Source: Polytrichum commune
Lineage: Eukaryota > Streptophyta > Polytrichopsida > Polytrichales > Polytrichaceae
Direction of reading: 5' to 3'
NCBI GenBank assembly: GCA_950295325.1
Contig: OX485804.1
Coordinates: 19,840,001 to 19,904,000, forward strand
DNA: 64,000 nucleotides
In this document: positions 22,610 to 34,437 of the stretch, piece by piece
Layout: each line of letters begins with the position of its first letter
Numbering within the stretch: the stretch's first letter is position 1
Program-made: the position numbers and the translations under genes
The notes under the pieces: generated by a model
Told to the model about the DNA's origin: nothing
The model's input: only the letters and a program-made list of their open reading frames with translations
The model's database searches: none

Positions 22610-24100
22610 GTGTTGTTGTGTGTTATCTAATCGATAGAAGTTGGAGAACATGAACACCAACTACTAAGCCTAGCACTGACCTGAATCTGTCATGAACAAT
22701 GTAACTTAAATCGAAACTCCGCATTATCACAACTTCCACTACTGCCTGTACGGAATGGTGTGAGTACCATTGCTGATTCTCGTGCATAAATGACTCGGAT
22801 TCTGCTAACTGTGTAGACTTAATGTCCATACATTGAGTGTTTCTAGGACCTGCGTGTTGTCCTGGTTAGTTACACTAACTTATTATGACTCATAGGTATA
22901 AATGATTTTTTAAAAAAAAACTCCACTCAATCACCCCCCAAATTATAACTTCTGTTGTTCATTTACTGCGTATGAATAAATAAGAAGCTCTGTCAAAAGA
23001 AGCTTTCGTATAAATCCACTGGATTCCAAACCCCTAAATGCTCCTTGGAGTTATACACGACCCGACTCCCATGTAAACTTCCATTTTGCATAGTTCATGT
23101 ATCCAAAATGGCACGGGTTTGGATCAAGAGTTTGATGTGGTGATGACGCATCTTCTCTTCTTAGAAAACATTGAAATCTCATTCTATAAGTGGCCTAGAT
23201 TTTATTTTATTTTTCAATGTGGGAAGGGGTTGCACCATCTAGTCAGGGCATGTGTCTGGATTGGCACTAATCAACCGGTCATCAAATTGTGCAGGAACAC
23301 CCCTCATCAAACCAATGGCAAATTAGGTTGGCCTTTTTTTGAGGTTTCACATGTCACAATTCGATTTTGCATAACAGTCGTTGTCGATTAGGCTAAAATT
23401 TTGTACGGTAGTAGTCATTGGAATTCCCATAAGATCCACCACTGGGATTTCCCAAATTTATTTTTGCAAGTGCCATCCATTTACTTAAACTTCTAAGCTC
23501 ATTGGAAGTGTACATTTAGGGACAAGGCATTGCAAATCGCTTTAGTTTGATTGTCAAGTCTATTACGCAATACATTGGCATTGAGACAATGGAAACACTC
23601 CCCAGAGCTTTTCGTGACGTTCATTAATTTGATAGGGAAGATGCTACTTTTCCCACTCTGAAAAAAAATGCCAAATTGCTCGTTTTACATCACCCCTTAT
23701 AAAAGTATCAATATCTACCTGATTATGACATGTACCACAATATGTATAATACACTTGACCATCAATTAAATATGCACATTACTTCACAATCCTCTTGAAA
23801 ATACTCTATTATGCCACATAGTTCATATATCTACAAAGGAGGCTACCCCCCCCCCCCCAAAGCAGGCATGATAGTAGGATGTCTCGGGGCGCTTTATTCC
23901 AATCAAGTATCTTAATCAAGTTACGTTAAGATGTAATCTCCCTCCTTGCATTTTACTTCATAAACCTAAATCCTATAATTGATTTTTCTACCCTCGCCAA
24001 TAAAATAATGTTGTATTATATGTATGCCTACATATAGCAGTTCATTTGAAACCTACTATATTACAGCCATTCATGCAAACATTTTTAGAAAAAGAAGTCA
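22610..24100. other. AT-rich intergenic DNA, no gene seen
   Basis: It includes a C13 run at 23846-23858. No coding or RNA feature is supported. Confidence 0.4.
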
Positions 24101-24118
24101 ATCATGGTTATGAAGCTA

Positions 24119-24262
24119 ATGCCCCATGCTAGATCACACCTTCATTGATTCCCAATGAGGAAGAGTTCCCACGCATGTGCGGGCAGGAAGACCGGGCAAT
24201 GAAGGAGGTGTGAGAGGGGCGGGGCCCACCTGGTTGAAGATGTGATCTAGCCTGGGGCCATG
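24119..24262. mobile_element. Short TIR element, single-arm relative of the palindrome at 26115-26485
   Basis: The ends ATGCCCCATGCTAGATCACA and TGTGATCTAGCCTGGGGCCAT are inverted repeats. The interior (CCCACGCATGTGCGGGCAG and GAGGGGCGGGGCC) matches each arm of 26115-26485. It is flanked by a direct near-repeat, ATGGTTATGAAGCTAA on the left and ATGGTTATGGAGCTAA on the right. Confidence 0.7.
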
Positions 24263-24515
24263 GTTATGGAGCTAACCACTCCAGTTATGTAAGATTATGT
24301 TTGAGGTTTCTGAAATATGTAGATGACGTGAACCTAAGTACTCCAATATAAAAACCAAGTGCACTTGAGTGGGGGCTATTTTTTAACCCTCATAGTGTGA
24401 GAGTAAAATGTGCCACTCAAGTTAAAGACCACGTGGCTTAGTGGATACCTAACAAGAGTGTGAGAACATGTAGATTTAATCTGCAAAGAGGACTTGGGTA
24501 CCTACAAGTGGTCTA

Positions 24516-24674
24516 ACATTATTAAGTAGTGTGCGTTCGTTATGTGGGCCCTGAGAATATAGCCATAGGATGTTCAAACTTTGCGCAAGGAGACTCAAAT
24601 TAAGTTTGAGCTCCTAGCATATCATGGTTATATTCTTAATGCCCAGAGAACAAATGCACACTGCTTAATAATGT
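24516..24674. mobile_element. 159-bp hairpin MITE
   Basis: The left arm ACATTATTAAGTAGTGTGCG pairs with the right arm GCACACTGCTTAATAATGT. Pairing continues for about 75 bases per arm, including GAGAATATAGCCATAGGATG. Decayed relatives occur near 36110-36255 and 45220-45365. Confidence 0.7.
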
Positions 24675-24689
24675 CATGGGATCATAATG

Positions 24690-25294
24690 GCCAATGAGTA
24701 AGTTTGATTGCTCATATGCTTCGCAATTGAATAAGATTATAGTTTTGTTTACATTGCACTATATTAAGTTGATTGAGTGTGTGCCGTGAATGACAACTAG
24801 GTGTTGTTTGATATTCACCTCGCATGCGAGAACTGGCCTCATTGCAATGATGTTGGGTCTTATGGGTGCAAGTGAGGCATGCCCTTCACATTTCAAATGT
24901 TCACAATAGTACATTCATGATGTATTTTACTTCTAAAATATTTTGAATACTTTACTAGTGAGTTACTCTAGTATAACTCTTATGATTGTCGTGGTTATGA
25001 CGCTTACATCAATAGGTGGTTTCTTAAGTAACTCTTTGATGATTACTTAGGGATGTTATCCAAGGAAAGAGGGAGTTATTGCATGTGAACGTACCTCCTA
25101 ACCTCCAACATCAATACTTGACCCCTATAAGTTTGTTGCCGATTCATCTCAAATGACTTGGATTAGACCAATCCAAAAGTCTTTAAAACCAATTCCGGTG
25201 TCAAATCAAATAAAATAACAGCTTTTGGGGTCAAGTAAAATAGCATACTATTTCAAGGCTTTTAAGTTATATGAATGAGAGGTACACTCGTAAG

Positions 25295-25346
<52 letters not shown>

Positions 25347-25900
25347 CAACACCTAACTTACACTGTCATGGTTATTGCTGGTTGAAACACAAGCGAGGGT
25401 TACCATTTCGCAAGCATTGCACCACTTTGCTCAAATAGATGTGTGCTGCTCTTACTTTAGCCACTCTTTACTCACTTGCTTACATCATGGAAAGTGGCAT
25501 ATATTAGCACATGAGATTGCTTGCCATGTAACTTGTAACTGCATTCCTTCACAAGTCTACAAATGGCTGGGGCAAACCAACCCGTACACTGGTTCCTTGG
25601 AGGCAAGGGTTTAGGCATCCAACAAGGAATGAGTGTATAGGTTGGTTCGCCCAAATCTCTGCAGACCTTGGACAACTGTCAAAATAACTATAATCAACTA
25701 GATATTTTACAATACATTTTAGGGAACAACTAGAAAAATTCTATACATTTTAAGAAGTTCGCCTCTTGATTTGCTTCCATGGAAGGTTTTAATATGCTTG
25801 GGCTAGTGAGGATCATAAAGAAACGCCTTTATACGGTCACTCACAGTGTTGGGCTCCATGCCAACCTCCATGTACACCACCAACACAAATAACACACTAG
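24690..25900. other. Intergenic DNA with a long CT microsatellite, no gene seen
   Basis: A (CT)22 run lies at 25299-25342. The remainder has no coding signal. Confidence 0.45.
25299..25342. repeat. (CT)22 microsatellite
   Basis: The longest dinucleotide run in the window. Confidence 0.95.
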
Positions 25901-26067
25901 TGACACTACAACACTACAACATAATTCCGTGAACAAGTTATGCTCAACTTGAGTTAATTAGATATAACTATAGTTAACTAGAATTTTTGGCAGGTCAAAT
26001 TGCCAACAACTATAGTTACGAAAGGCAACTAGTTAACTAATGGTTGAATTAGTTGCTTAGTTGTCCA
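25901..26067 (+). repeat. Dispersed direct repeat, copy 1 (partner at 49212-49406)
   Basis: It starts GACACTACAACA and ends AACTAATGGTTGAATTAG..TAGTTGTCCAAGG; the copy at 49212-49406 is the same in order and strand. The tract is rich in short AACTA/TAGTT palindromes. Fragments of the theme appear at about 22300 and 25690. Confidence 0.7.
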
Positions 26068-26114
26068 AGGCGTGTAAGTCTGTCACGATGAGAATATAAA
26101 TCCCACCCGCCTTG

Positions 26115-26485
26115 GGCTAGATCACATCTTCGTTCGGTTGGGCCCCGCCCCTCCCACGCCTCCTTCACTACTCAGTCTTCCTACCCACACTTGCATGGGA
26201 ACTCTTCCTCGTTGAGAACCAATGTGACAATACTTGGTTAAAATTACGAATATTCAAGTTAACATCACTTTCATTGTTCCCGAGTTAATTGATGGAGGTC
26301 CTTCGCATACCAAAAGAGCTTAATGGCTTAAGCGATTGGGCGCTTAATGTCTTAAGTGACCAAGTATTGTCACATTGGTTCCCAAAGAGGACGAATTCCC
26401 ACGCATGTGCGGGCAAGAAGACCATGCAATGATGGAGGCGTGGGAGGGACGGGGCCAAACCAAATGAAGATGTGGTCTAGTCTGG
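26115..26485. mobile_element. 370-bp palindromic element with arms of about 130 bp
   Basis: The left arm runs from GGCTAGATCACATCTTC to AACCAATGTGACAATACTTGG. The right arm is its reverse complement, from CCAAGTATTGTCACATTGG to GAAGATGTGGTCTAG. The arms surround a spacer of about 110 bases. The arms are GC-rich against AT-rich flanks. Confidence 0.8.
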
Positions 26486-26489
26486 TGCC

Positions 26490-28670
26490 ACCCACCCAAT
26501 TGCAAAAATCAATGTTTTAATTACCAATTACTTGTAAAAAAACAAGTATTTTTTAGTTTTTTAAGAATGAATATATCAATAAAATGCTCGGGGGAGGGGG
26601 GGGCAGTGTGTTAAAAAGTTAAGGATATAGGTGCGAACAACCACTATTTTATAAGGGGGTATTACTTTCAATTTTTTTTTTCACATGCTATCATTATATA
26701 ATTTTCTATTTTGGGTTAATAGAAAAATGGTTTGCATTACTTATAATTCCAAATTACCTATTATTCCGTACCTTATAGTACTTTAAAGATGTCCAATGCC
26801 ATTTTTGATACCCTATATTACTCTTAAGTCCATTTATAATTTTTTGCCCCCATGTTTTTAAAATACCCTATCATTTGTTCGCACGTATATTGCTACTCCA
26901 ACCAATGACTACCCCCCCCCCCCCCCCGAGATAAAATGTAATACCTTCATGGCCAAGTTTGGTTACCTTGTGTCTCGTGCATCCTCCTCTCTTCTCTATT
27001 GTATAAATAAAGACTTTGCTTTAGTGCTACCACTTGTGCCGGCAACATGCCAATGGTGCATTTAGTTTCCAAAGGTTGGAGAAGGTTACTCTATTTTTGC
27101 AATGTGGCGGTGTCTTTTTTGTGGCATGGTTGCATGGTTGCATGTTTGAGTTGCTTTGCATTAAGGCCTTATCAATCCTATTTGCACTTTACATATTGCA
27201 ATTTGTTTTATGGTGACAACAAGTATGCATGTAGGCACCTTGTGTACATAACTACTCCTTTGTGATTGTTAGGTTGCATGGTGCATGTTGAGAGGTGCAT
27301 CCTCTACAAGGTTTATTGCTAGACTTATCTTTGATTTGATGTGATATTGTACCAATCATGACCTAATTGCATTGATCTTTTGGCAAAACAAAGTATTTTC
27401 ATGTTCTACTATGTAGATTTGTTTCATTGTTCTTGCAGCAAATTAAGTTGTGAGAAGAATATGATTTGACAAGGAGCGGCCCCACTAAGGGGAGTACCAC
27501 CCAATCCACATGTGGGTTGCCTTCAAACGTTAACAAAAGAAAATGCATTGATTACATTGTATTGTCATCAAATTCCATATCAATGATTTCCTTGGACTAG
27601 AGAGCTATGGAGATTACATCACATGTAAACGGGACAATGCCCTTGTGACAATCTTCACATGAAAATATCGCAACTTGGAAATTGGATCCTTACAAGCCCA
27701 AGTGACCTTTCAAGCAACCAATCTAGTGTAGTTTGAGAGACGGTGGACATCACATGAAGACACACCATGCACTTGCAACAAACTTCACATGAAAACAATT
27801 GAAACCATCAAGTAAAACTCAAATCCTTACATGTCCCATGTGACCTTTCGGGCAACCAATCTAGTGTATTTTGAGGGACCTTGACAACCAATTAACCCTT
27901 CAAGCTCTGGGCCTTCCTCATCGGCATGGTCCTTCAAGAGTACCACTAAGTTCGATTGTCCTAAACATCAATTCATCTTCATGATGAATGATTTGGGAAT
28001 ACGAAAGCCATACTTGTAGGTACATCAAAAGTGGTACGCGGCACTAGATGTTTTAAGGAAATTTATTGCAATTCTCTTCTAAAACCGACACAGTTATATT
28101 ATAGTTATGCCTTAAAGTCTTGGCATCACAATCCTCTTGAGTTCACTAAAATGTGAGTTTAAGAGTTTATGCTTAAACTCACCCAAGTTTTTATAATGTA
28201 AACATTATCTTGCTCAAAAGGTGGTGTCGGGTTATCAAAACGGGCTTTCTAGCTTGTTCTATTAGTATGGTGGGCCAAGCTAGTTTTTCATAGGGCGATC
28301 CAAGATGCAAGGTGGTGGATCCCATGGGTAGAGCCTATTTTAAATAAAAAACAATTCTTCAAATTTTTGGGATGGCGAGAGGAATTTTAAAGGAGTTTCA
28401 CCCAATTTTCAAAATAGGCTTCAACACACAACAAGCTAACAAGTTATTGATAGAAATTTATGTCAAAGAAGTATCCAACCCACAAATCAAACGACTTTAT
28501 TATATTTCATAAATTTTTAACTACCTATCTATTTGTAAAATACATACATTGACGGTACTTTTCCATGTAGAATTATCTAACTCTAGATTTCACAAATCAA
28601 ATAAATAACCAATATCGGGCAATTAGACGTGAATTTGAGCTTGTTGAACTTACCCTGCTCAAGAATCCTC
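26490..28670. other. AT-rich intergenic DNA, no gene seen
   Basis: It includes a C16 run at 26912-26927. A motif ACATGTGACCTTTC.GGCAACCAATCTAGTGTA occurs twice (near 27700 and 27840), suggesting a small tandem duplication of about 140 bp. No coding signal. Confidence 0.4.
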
Positions 28671-28734
28671 TTGGTGTAGGGTGAGGTTTACTGCCTGCCT
28701 TGCGGTGGGTGGCCTCTTGGCTTCCTACCTACCT

Positions 28735-28850
28735 AGCTAATTTATCTCGTCAAATGAAGAGGATATTTCATAGCGGGAATTGAACCGCCAGCCACTCCAT
28801 TTGGAAATGGGTGCCTCTCCACTGTAACCCAGTAGTTTAGGGTCATCTTA
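28735..28850 (-). mobile_element. tRNA-derived SINE-like segment, second copy
   Basis: On the minus strand, CTGGGTTACAGTGGAGAGG (A-box-like) is followed by GGCGGTTCAATTCCCGC, a close match to the RNA polymerase III B box. Its similarity to 20525-20625 extends past the B box (ATGAAAT or GTGAAAT, then TCTTC). Confidence 0.55.
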
Positions 28851-29289
28851 GGATAGTGTTGGGGTGAACAATGCTCCCTAGATCTTTGGTGGCACCAATT
28901 TTAGAGCGCGAAAAAATTTGGTATCACCTTCACTAATTTCCCACACTCACTATTAGCCTTGCCCTCACTAATTGAAACAATCAATGTAGTTTTGAAAGAT
29001 TATAGGTTTTGAGGTATGTTGCAATGACATCCATGACAACAAATCGTATATACAGTGGCTTGTGATTCAACTTTTGGGAAAGGTCACTCAACGTAGTCAG
29101 TATTGTACCACGTGAGTGTACAAGAGGTTATATAATGAAGGATTGGCTTACAAAAGTACACATATGGGATGGGTATTGCTCCACTTAGTTTGCAAAAACA
29201 AATAAGTTAGTACGGTTTTTTGGGGAGACATAAGCGTACCCTAAGGTTTCTCACAAGTAAAGTTTATTTTATCAAAATAATCTATACAC

Positions 29290-29670
29290 TTTATGGATTA
29301 TTGGTGTGAATAGAATGGTCAGAACCCCCCCCCCCCCTCCCCGTGTATAGAATGGCTAGAATAGGCATTAACAAGCCACCCTAAACCCATCTTGAACTAA
29401 CTCGAGATAGAGTGGAGCCCGTTACCTACCCTACATGGAGGTAGTGGAGGTCGTTATGAAATGGTGCCACTAATGGCACCTAAAAGCGTCACTCCATGGG
29501 CCCATACACTCCTACACCTTGTATACACCCCCAGGGTTTATGAACAAGGTGTATTCGATATTTACCTATGTTTAGAACAAAGGCGAATATGAATATGTAT
29601 GTTTTATATCAACAATGTAGCCATATGTATGTGCAATATCTTAAAGTGTCGGTTGAAGCACCCTCTACCT
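29290..29670. repeat. Rearranged copy of the 12775/32480 repeat
   Basis: The left part (AGAATGGCTAGAAT.GGCATT.ACAAGCCACCCTAA, then GATAGAGTGGAGCCCGTTACC) is in the orientation of 13230-13310. The right part (TTTAGAACAAAGGCGAATATG..GTAGCCATATG) is in the orientation of 32930-33025. A C13 run lies at 29325-29337. Confidence 0.6.
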
Positions 29671-29679
29671 TAGTTCAAA

Positions 29680-29845
29680 TTCAAGACTTCAAGAAAACGA
29701 CCGATCCATTGAGAGGAATTTGCAGAATATTCCTCAATTCTATACAGAAAAAACCGAAAGATGTCAACATGTAAGCGGTTGATATTGGAGACACTAGAAT
29801 CTCACCCAATTATGTCCAGAAACCTCCCCCGACACTGAACCTATC
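29680..29845 (+). repeat. Dispersed repeat family B, partial copy
   Basis: It contains the family core: ACTTCAAGAAAACGACCGATC, ATGTCAACATGTAAGCGG, and TTATGTCCAGAAACCTCCCC followed by GACACTG. Confidence 0.65.
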
Positions 29846-30237
29846 ACTAATAACTAAGGAACTTATAAGTCACATATATAATAGAAGCATGGGTGCTGGC
29901 AGCCTTGACGTTTATTAGGGCCAACTTATGTATTATATATAATATCCTCTCGTGTGCCAGTATTTGGCATTGAATTTGGTGTCGAGGCTTTGTCGGTGGG
30001 TTGCACACACTCACTCACTTGCTTTGGCTTCACTCGGGAGTCTAGAATCCTTGATGGTGTGCTCAGCCTTTATTTCAAATTAAGTGGAGCACTTTTCGGC
30101 TTAAAAGGAGCTCCGCCCAGTGCGTCTTTGGAGTTTGGCTTCAATTTTCCTGACCCCGCTTGCTCGGGACAGGCAACTAGAGTCAAGACTTTGAGAAAAG
30201 AAGAACCATCATAGACAAACCAAGGAATGAATGAGGA

Positions 30238-30470
30238 GAACTGACAGCTAGTTGCAGATGAACCGGTAGAGTTTTGAGAATTAACTTAATAAGCGGTTGA
30301 GGTTCAAGAATCAAGACTTGCAAGAAAATTACCCGATCGTCGCAGAGGAATTTAGAGAATGTGCCTTAAATTAATCAAGAAAGAGCCAAAGATGTCAACA
30401 TGTAACCGGTTGGACTTGGAAACCGATTTTGCGCAAAAAATAATCTCCCTGGACACTGAGACAAACACAG
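30238..30470 (+). repeat. Dispersed repeat family B, near full-length copy
   Basis: It starts AGAACTGACAGCTAGTTGC..ATGAACCGGT and ends near TCTCCCTGGACACTGAG, with CATGTAACCGGTTGGACTTG inside. Confidence 0.7.
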
Positions 30471-31029
30471 AAAGTAGTCAGCACTTGGAACTTGGAAGCT
30501 GATGGGTTTCAATGCAAAAAGCTCATCACATGCGTCATTTTGGCAGACTCCATTATTTTCCCATTCTTTAACCCCCCCAATCGCTTTTTTGTTGTTTTTG
30601 GTCATGTGGGTTACTTTGGGGCTCCCCGAATGAGGTGCAAATGATGCACTAGCATACAAGTAACATGGTGTATCTTTGTGTCTCAAAATACATTTATGTG
30701 GTAAAGATTCCTAGGATATTCTACCTATATTTTCTAAATAAGTTTCCCTGAATTCTAATTTTGCTTCTTGTTTTTCATAATTCCCAGGTTCAGAGATTAT
30801 ATTGAACCCTATTATATATTTTGTTTCCACAAGTTTTGTCATGGATTCCCTGGAGCTTTGCTTGCAATTTGCGTATGGAAGGGAGCTAAATAATGGAAAC
30901 TTAGACATTTAGAAGCTGTTGGTTTCGGTGGCAAGCTCATGGCATGCAACAATCCAGGTATGATCCCCATTCTCTTCAAGGCAGATGGGTCTTGATTAGT
31001 GGCTTGTTTTCTTAATCGAACCCCTAATT

Positions 31030-31285
31030 TGATTTGCATGTGGTTCGGTGAGGATCAAAGAGCAAACATCACAAAGACACATGTTTAATTTAGAAGAGAC
31101 CGGTTTACGTCTTCAGATACGAATGACCCCTCGACACATAACAGTGAAGACAATTGGGAGGACCTACGTAAATCCACATAAAGAAATCAACAAACATGCA
31201 CTTTTGATAACCCATAAGTAAATCAAGGAAGGTCCAATTTCCAATCCCCTTTTTGCAGATGTTTCATCATAGATTTGCTAACGCA
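31030..31285 (+). repeat. Dispersed repeat family C, full-length copy
   Basis: It matches 9717-9955 along its length: GTGAGGATCAAAGAGCAAAC, CACATGTTTAA, AATCAACAAACATGC and TTTCATCATAGATTTGC. Confidence 0.7.
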
Positions 31286-31290
31286 TGCAG

Positions 31291-31578
31291 CACAAGTTTC
31301 ATGGTGATGTAAATCGACACTGTCGAAGTTGGAGAACGTGGGAAAAAAAATCCACCGCATAACATCCACATACACCTTAACCCCAATCACTTGTCCTGCA
31401 GATTACTTTTGGATGGCCCAAAATACTAATGCAGCACAAGTTTCATGGTGCTGTAAATCTAAACGGTCGAAGCTGGAGAACATTGGGAAAAAAAAAACCC
31501 CACCACATAACATCCACATACCTCTTAACCCCAATCACTTGTCCTGCAGATTACTTTTGGATGGCCCAAAATATGCGC
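31291..31578 (+). repeat. 144-bp tandem duplication
   Basis: Two head-to-tail units (31291-31434 and 31435-31578) both begin CACAAGTTTCATGGTG and contain CACTTGTCCTGCAGATTAC and TTTTGGATGGCCCAAAATA. They differ at scattered sites and in the length of an A run. Confidence 0.85.
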
Positions 31579-32170
31579 TGGCATACGGCTATGGAGTGAA
31601 CCCAAATTATGCGACGGGAGGGGGAATGGAAGAGCGGTGGCAGTCTGCCATTTCCTGCACAGACAGTCCTTCTTCTTCCTCCTACTACTACACCAGCACC
31701 AGCACCAGCAGCGCGGGCTTCAAGGCTTCAGAGGCTTCTGAACTTCAATATGGGTTCCGTAAATTAAAGGAAGCCCCCTTGCATCGGCTTCATCACGGTG
31801 CCAGGGGAATTGATGAGTGCCACCTACTCCCAAGGTTTCGACCACAGCTTTGTCTGGGGAACTATCAAAACGGCAATTGAGGGTTTGGCTGATTGATTGT
31901 GTGGGAGGCTCAAGGCACGTCCCGCCTGTTTTGGCGTCTTTTTGGCATGCACACACACATCCAAAGTGCTGCTCTGACTCCCACCTTCCTTTCCTTTCCC
32001 CCCCTTCTGCCGGTGTGTCACATAATGTTAAAATCTTAATGATCGTGATGGAATTTGAAGTTTGAATTTGAAGCAACAAGCGCTTTTGCATGATCGCGTC
32101 GAGGTAATAGAGAGCAGCCGGGCGCGTAGATGGAGTGGCCGGGTGTGTTCTGAATAAAGCCGAGCTTGGA
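31579..32170 (+). pseudogene. GC-rich island with possible protein-coding fragment, unidentified
   Basis: The base composition rises sharply against its surroundings. One frame reads GVNPNYATGGGMEERWQSAI and then a Ser/Tyr/Thr-rich run up to about 31757. A different frame from about 31774 to 31888 reads IGFITVPGELMSATYSQGFD, then HSFVWGTIKTAIEGLAD and a stop. An AATAAA lies at 32151-32156. The two frames do not join without a splice or frameshift. I do not recognise the protein. It could be a captured or decayed gene fragment, or the 3' part of a gene whose 5' exons I cannot see. Confidence 0.3.
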
Positions 32171-32479
32171 TTTCAACCAACTTCTGAGCTAGTTGACAGA
32201 GAAAAAACAAACACAAGGGCTAACACATCAATGATTTGGGTTTTGTCCTTGTAGATATACATTAGAATATGCTGCCTCTTTAGGGGTACCAAATACAATC
32301 CAGCCAAGTTTATAGACATCATAACAGAAGTGTGCGAGAGCCATGATACTACTGCCTCAGTTTTCATCATTGACTGCTGTGAATTTCAATACCACCAGAG
32401 CTTCGACAAAGATGTGATGATGTCGTTTTAAGACCAGATTTACTAAGTGGTTTGAAAGTTATCTATCTAAGGTTGGTTC

Positions 32480-33030
32480 AAGGTGGGTTTAGGGCTGCTT
32501 GTACGTCAATGCCTATTCTAGACATTCTACACACGCGGAGGGGTTCGGGGATGGGGGAGGGAGGGGGTTATAACCATTCTATTCACAAAGTTACGCAGGT
32601 AGGCCCATGAAGCACAAAGGGGGTTGGTGGTACCCAGGATGCAAGGTGACGGTTTTCCAAGTGAACTAGATGGGATCATGGAGGTGGCCATGTGACTTTG
32701 TGCATTGTTACTAGTTGGTCTTTGATCTAGCTTGGGTCTAGTACCCAACTATGTTGTGTTGGTGGTTCCAAGCAATGAAGGTGGGGGTCCTCATCATATC
32801 CAAGGTCGTCATACACGGGACCTATATATCGGTTTAAGGAAGCTCGTGGTTTTGACTTTAAATATTCATCAAATATCTAATTGAAGCAAAAAAAGTATTT
32901 TCTCTTTCTTTCTACCTACGTTTAGAAAAAAGTCTAATATGAACATATATATATTTGATATCGACCATGTAGCCATATGCATGTGCAATAGCTTAAAGTG
33001 TTGGTTGAAGCACCCTCTACCTTATAAGCG
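32480..33030. repeat. Copy 2 of the 0.5-kb repeat, inverted relative to 12775-13300
   Basis: It contains, in reverse order and strand, the blocks of 12775-13300: GATGGGATCATGGAGGT, GGGTCTAGTACCCAAC, CAATGAAGGTGGGGGTCC and, at the end, TTGAAGCACCCTCTACCTTA. Confidence 0.75.
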
Positions 33031-33341
33031 GGTCGGTTTTTCCTCTCACGCCTCAGTAGGTGTTAGGATAGGAAAACCAAAGCCCTCTCTTGCATTGAAT
33101 ACATAGCGGCGTAATTTGCAACAATTTCTGGAGCATCATGCGTACGGACCTGCAGTGGTAATCAAATACATGCGGCAGCTTTTTAGGGTACAGTGTACCC
33201 ATTCTGTCCATGGAGAACACATGCGTCCTAATATCATTCCTGAGGACCCAAGCGAAGTGGGCCACTTTGAGCTTTCGAATTAGGCCCTCCTGAGTCCTTA
33301 CCTCGGGGTGGATGGGTCTAAAACGGTTACTTTTTATCACC

Positions 33342-33841
33342 TTATGTCCCCTTCCCACCTGACTTTAGCACGAAGTGGTATTAAACTAAAACTTGGTGTT
33401 AGCTAGGTAGGGTACACACTACCGTCTCTATCCAATGCCGAGCCTATGTGGAAGGACGACCTGGCCACTTTGAAATTAGTTTACCACCTCCTCAACCACC
33501 AAACATGGTTACTGTTATTGTAAATTTGGCACACTTTTTGGGCACCTAAATATGCAACAACAGTGGCCCCGGATTGGCTGCAGTAGGTTTTAGCTATCAT
33601 GGGGCCAACTGCCATATCTACAAAATAATAATAATAATAATAAAAGAATTTGTAAGAGCAACTCTAAAATGCAGACCGGGTGGGGAACCAAGGTAAAGTA
33701 TTATCACCGAAATAATAGGTCTGACACGAAAAGTTCCTCCGACCTTGAGTGCAGTGTGGACAGGTTAACCTCCAAGGTGGCCTTTGGGTTTTAGGGTACC
33801 CCACCTGGTATTAGCTAGAGCCAGGTGGGAAGGGGGCATTA
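33342..33841. mobile_element. 500-bp TIR element (TTATGTCCCCTTCCCACCTG family)
   Basis: The left end TTATGTCCCCTTCCCACCTG and the right end CAGGTGGGAAGGGGGCATTA are inverted repeats of about 28 bases with few mismatches. Same family as 19629-20521. No coding potential. Confidence 0.8.
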
Positions 33842-33844
33842 GCT

Positions 33845-34160
33845 AGCCCACTTCTTCTCCTAGAATGTGAAATACATAATTTGGATGAGATGGTTGGCAA
33901 ATCCACATCAAGGCCGTAGTCACTTTCCTCATGATTTATGGTGCTCATATGAATATCTTGCTCATTATCAAAGCGAATGTTCTTGACCTCATTGAACGGT
34001 CATATACGCCCCCAAATTATACTGACTAATAAAAGTAAGAAATAATGAATATGTTCTGACCATGGAGTTCACTCTTTTGTAAGCAAAAGTTTTATAGGTG
34101 TCTATTTTTGGAGCTAAATCTGATCACACAACATTCAAATAATGTAGGTGCTCGATTGAG
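33845..34160 (+). repeat. Dispersed repeat family A, near full-length copy
   Basis: It starts GCCCACTTCTTCTCCTAG and ends at GTAGGTGCTCGATTGAG, directly abutting the TIR element to its left. Confidence 0.7.
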
Positions 34161-34437
34161 ATGAATATTGTAATTAGACATGTTTTCCTTACCACAGGAA
34201 GCTATATCAAATGTGAGGCATGAACGCTATTGTGAAAGTCTCTATTCAAAATTCTTAAAAGTAACAGAGAGAGGGTGAAATACGAGGAAAAAACATGAGT
34301 TATGCAATTCTATTCTTGCATAGTGTATTTATTTTCTGTTAGGACCTATATATGAACATTGGATCAAAGAGTTTCTCCTCGGCTTCATCGGTGTTCAATC
34401 TTGAGCTTAGTTGTTTTCTCATGAGTAAGAGCATTAA

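Noticed and set aside
31329-31880. 183-codon plus-strand frame as an intact gene
   Set aside because: Its first half is made of the 144-bp tandem duplication, which contains frame-shifted copies of the same sequence, and its last part is in a different frame from the more coding-like peptide. Only a possible gene fragment is reported.
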